Of a DNA stretch of 64,000 bases, positions 60,828 through 64,000 are shown piece after piece. The first letter of the stretch is position 1. Each line of letters begins with the position of its first letter. The position numbers were made by a program, and so were the translations under genes. Location of the stretch: contig JAHLFE010000044.1 in NCBI GenBank assembly GCA_018884035.1, forward strand, positions 1 through 64,000, written 5' to 3'. The stretch is from Candidatus Anaerobiospirillum pullicola. Lineage in GTDB: Bacteria > Pseudomonadota > Gammaproteobacteria > Enterobacterales > Succinivibrionaceae. The notes under the pieces are model-generated. The model worked only from the letters and a program-made list of their open reading frames with translations, did no database searches and had not been told where the DNA came from.

Positions 60828-61895
60828 TTAGTAGATGAGCTTCTGGTGCGTGTAACTGCTGCTCACACTGTCTGTAGGCGGAGGCGTAGGCGTGCTCTTA
60901 AACTTTGCAGACATAGTGCTGTCTGCCTCTTTGGCCGTAAGTGCCGAAAGGAGTTTGCTGTCGAGTTTCAGCTGCTTGGTACCAATGTCCCGTAAGGCGG
61001 CACACAGCTCCTCAAGCGCGATCTTTTGCTCAATGTTTTTGCGCACAAAGAGGCTTAGCGGACGACGCAGTGGCTGACCATTTTTGGTGAGCGTAAAGCG
61101 GTTGAGCTTAGTGTGCGTGGTATTGTCACCACGCATCAGGCTGCGATCAAAGATTAAGGCCGCACCCGTGCTCTGAGCTATTGCACGGCGCCCCTCACTT
61201 AAAGTGCTCACCGCATGTATAGGGCAAGTAAAGCCCAGCAGCTGTGTCAGCTGCCGCCGCTCCTCATTAAACTGGCTGACCTCAGTGATGATGTAGATCT
61301 CAAGCTGCCGCTCCTTGATGGTAGCTACGTCCAGCTTGCGCTTGTTTTTACCCTTGTAAGGGACATCCAGAGCCCGTGGTAGCTCACATTGCAGCTTCGG
61401 GGAAAAGAGCGCAAATTTGCCTAAGGTCTCGCTCTCGCCTAAGCGCGTGCTGTCAGAGATAAAGGCGTTTATGATGCCGTTACTAAAGTTCTCGTAGAGC
61501 TCGTCAGGCGTGCCGTAGGCAAAGCTAACCTCACAGCCTGCCGAGTAGAAAATGATGCGCTTCAGGGCCTCATTCAGGGCCTCGGTCTTGTCCATGGAGG
61601 AGAGCAGACCTAAGCGCAGATTGAAGTTTTGGTTGTGGTGTACCCGCTGCACATGCGCAAAGAGATCATCAATTTGCAGGAGCAGGGGCTTTATACGGTG
61701 GTATAAGAGAGTACCGGCAGGAGTGAGGGTAAAGGAGCGGCCATGGCGGGCAAAGATCTTGATCTCGATGGCTTGCTCAAGATTTTTCATTTGCTGGGAG
61801 AGCGCAGACTGAGAGATAAAGCATTGCTCAGCAGCCGTGGTAAAGCTGTGTTTATCAGCTATGGTCACAAAGTTCTGGAGATGCTTTAATTCCAT
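60828..61895 (-). CDS. LysR family transcriptional regulator
   Basis: MELKHLQNFVTIADKHSFTTAAEQCFISQSALSQQMKNLEQAIEIKIFARHGRSFTLTPAGTLLYHR. Confidence 0.92.
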   Translation of the reverse strand: MELKHLQNFVTIADKHSFTTAAEQCFISQSALSQQMKNLEQAIEIKIFARHGRSFTLTPAGTLLYHRIKPLLLQIDDLFAHVQRVHHNQNFNLRLGLLSSMDKTEALNEALKRIIFYSAGCEVSFAYGTPDELYENFSNGIINAFISDSTRLGESETLGKFALFSPKLQCELPRALDVPYKGKNKRKLDVATIKERQLEIYIITEVSQFNEERRQLTQLLGFTCPIHAVSTLSEGRRAIAQSTGAALIFDRSLMRGDNTTHTKLNRFTLTKNGQPLRRPLSLFVRKNIEQKIALEELCAALRDIGTKQLKLDSKLLSALTAKEADSTMSAKFKSTPTPPPTDSVSSSYTHQKLIY

Positions 61896-62217
61896 AGACA
61901 ATCTGCGCGGTGCAGCCCTGTAGTTGTAGTTGTAGTTGTGGCAGCCGCACAGCCTCTGCTGCTGTGCTCTAAGAGCAAATGGGACGTAGCGCAGCTCACT
62001 GCTCTTAAGGCCAAGACTAAGGTCATAACCTCAAGGCAGGTGTGAGTGGTGAGGGGTAATGGAGTGACCACGACCTGTTGAGCGTGACTAAAGCCCACAT
62101 CTTAAAGAGTGAGGTCTATAACCTGAAGAGCAGCACGCGCCTAAAGCCCCCTGAAAGTGACTTTTTACAGGGGACTCTTGTGGATAGTGGTGATTTAGTG
62201 CTGGCAGCGCTTTGTCC

Positions 62218-64000
<1,783 letters not shown>

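Overview
The window is chromosomal DNA from a gammaproteobacterium. Gene order resembles enterics and Vibrio, and the protein style suggests a Succinivibrionaceae-like lineage (low-confidence inference). Recognisable housekeeping genes: ispB / rplU-rpmA-obgE, folA >< apaH, dnaG, tRNA-Ile2(CAU), a glycine-zipper lipoprotein, rlmD, a nitroreductase, pyrBI, tRNA-Trp, an MBL hydrolase, gloA, a holD-like gene + rimI, lapC(yejM)-like, cnoX(ybbN)-like, perM, bepA, a DUF2066-like gene, purM, an ABC substrate-binding protein, gmhA, dnaQ, rnhA, mltD, a LysR regulator and ligA (cut by the window end). The most unusual signals are: (1) a primase of about 2187 aa with a Q/G/N/Y-rich prion-like insert and a roughly 750-aa degenerate acidic T/S/E/A repeat tail, next to a holD-like protein carrying the same NYG-type low-complexity sequence; (2) low-complexity inserts and triplet or hexamer microsatellites across many conserved proteins; (3) a two-copy, ~105-bp TIR-bounded dispersed repeat; (4) a large duplicated non-coding module at 34.2-35.4 kb beside an orphan HExxH + VWA giant protein; (5) a Shine-Dalgarno-sequestering hairpin with a competing anti-hairpin immediately upstream of rplU; (6) a stem-loop-rich candidate RNA between dnaQ and rnhA; (7) a stand-alone transposase-associated domain protein. 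No CRISPR array, rRNA or complete IS element was seen. All family assignments come from reading the sequence; no database search was run.
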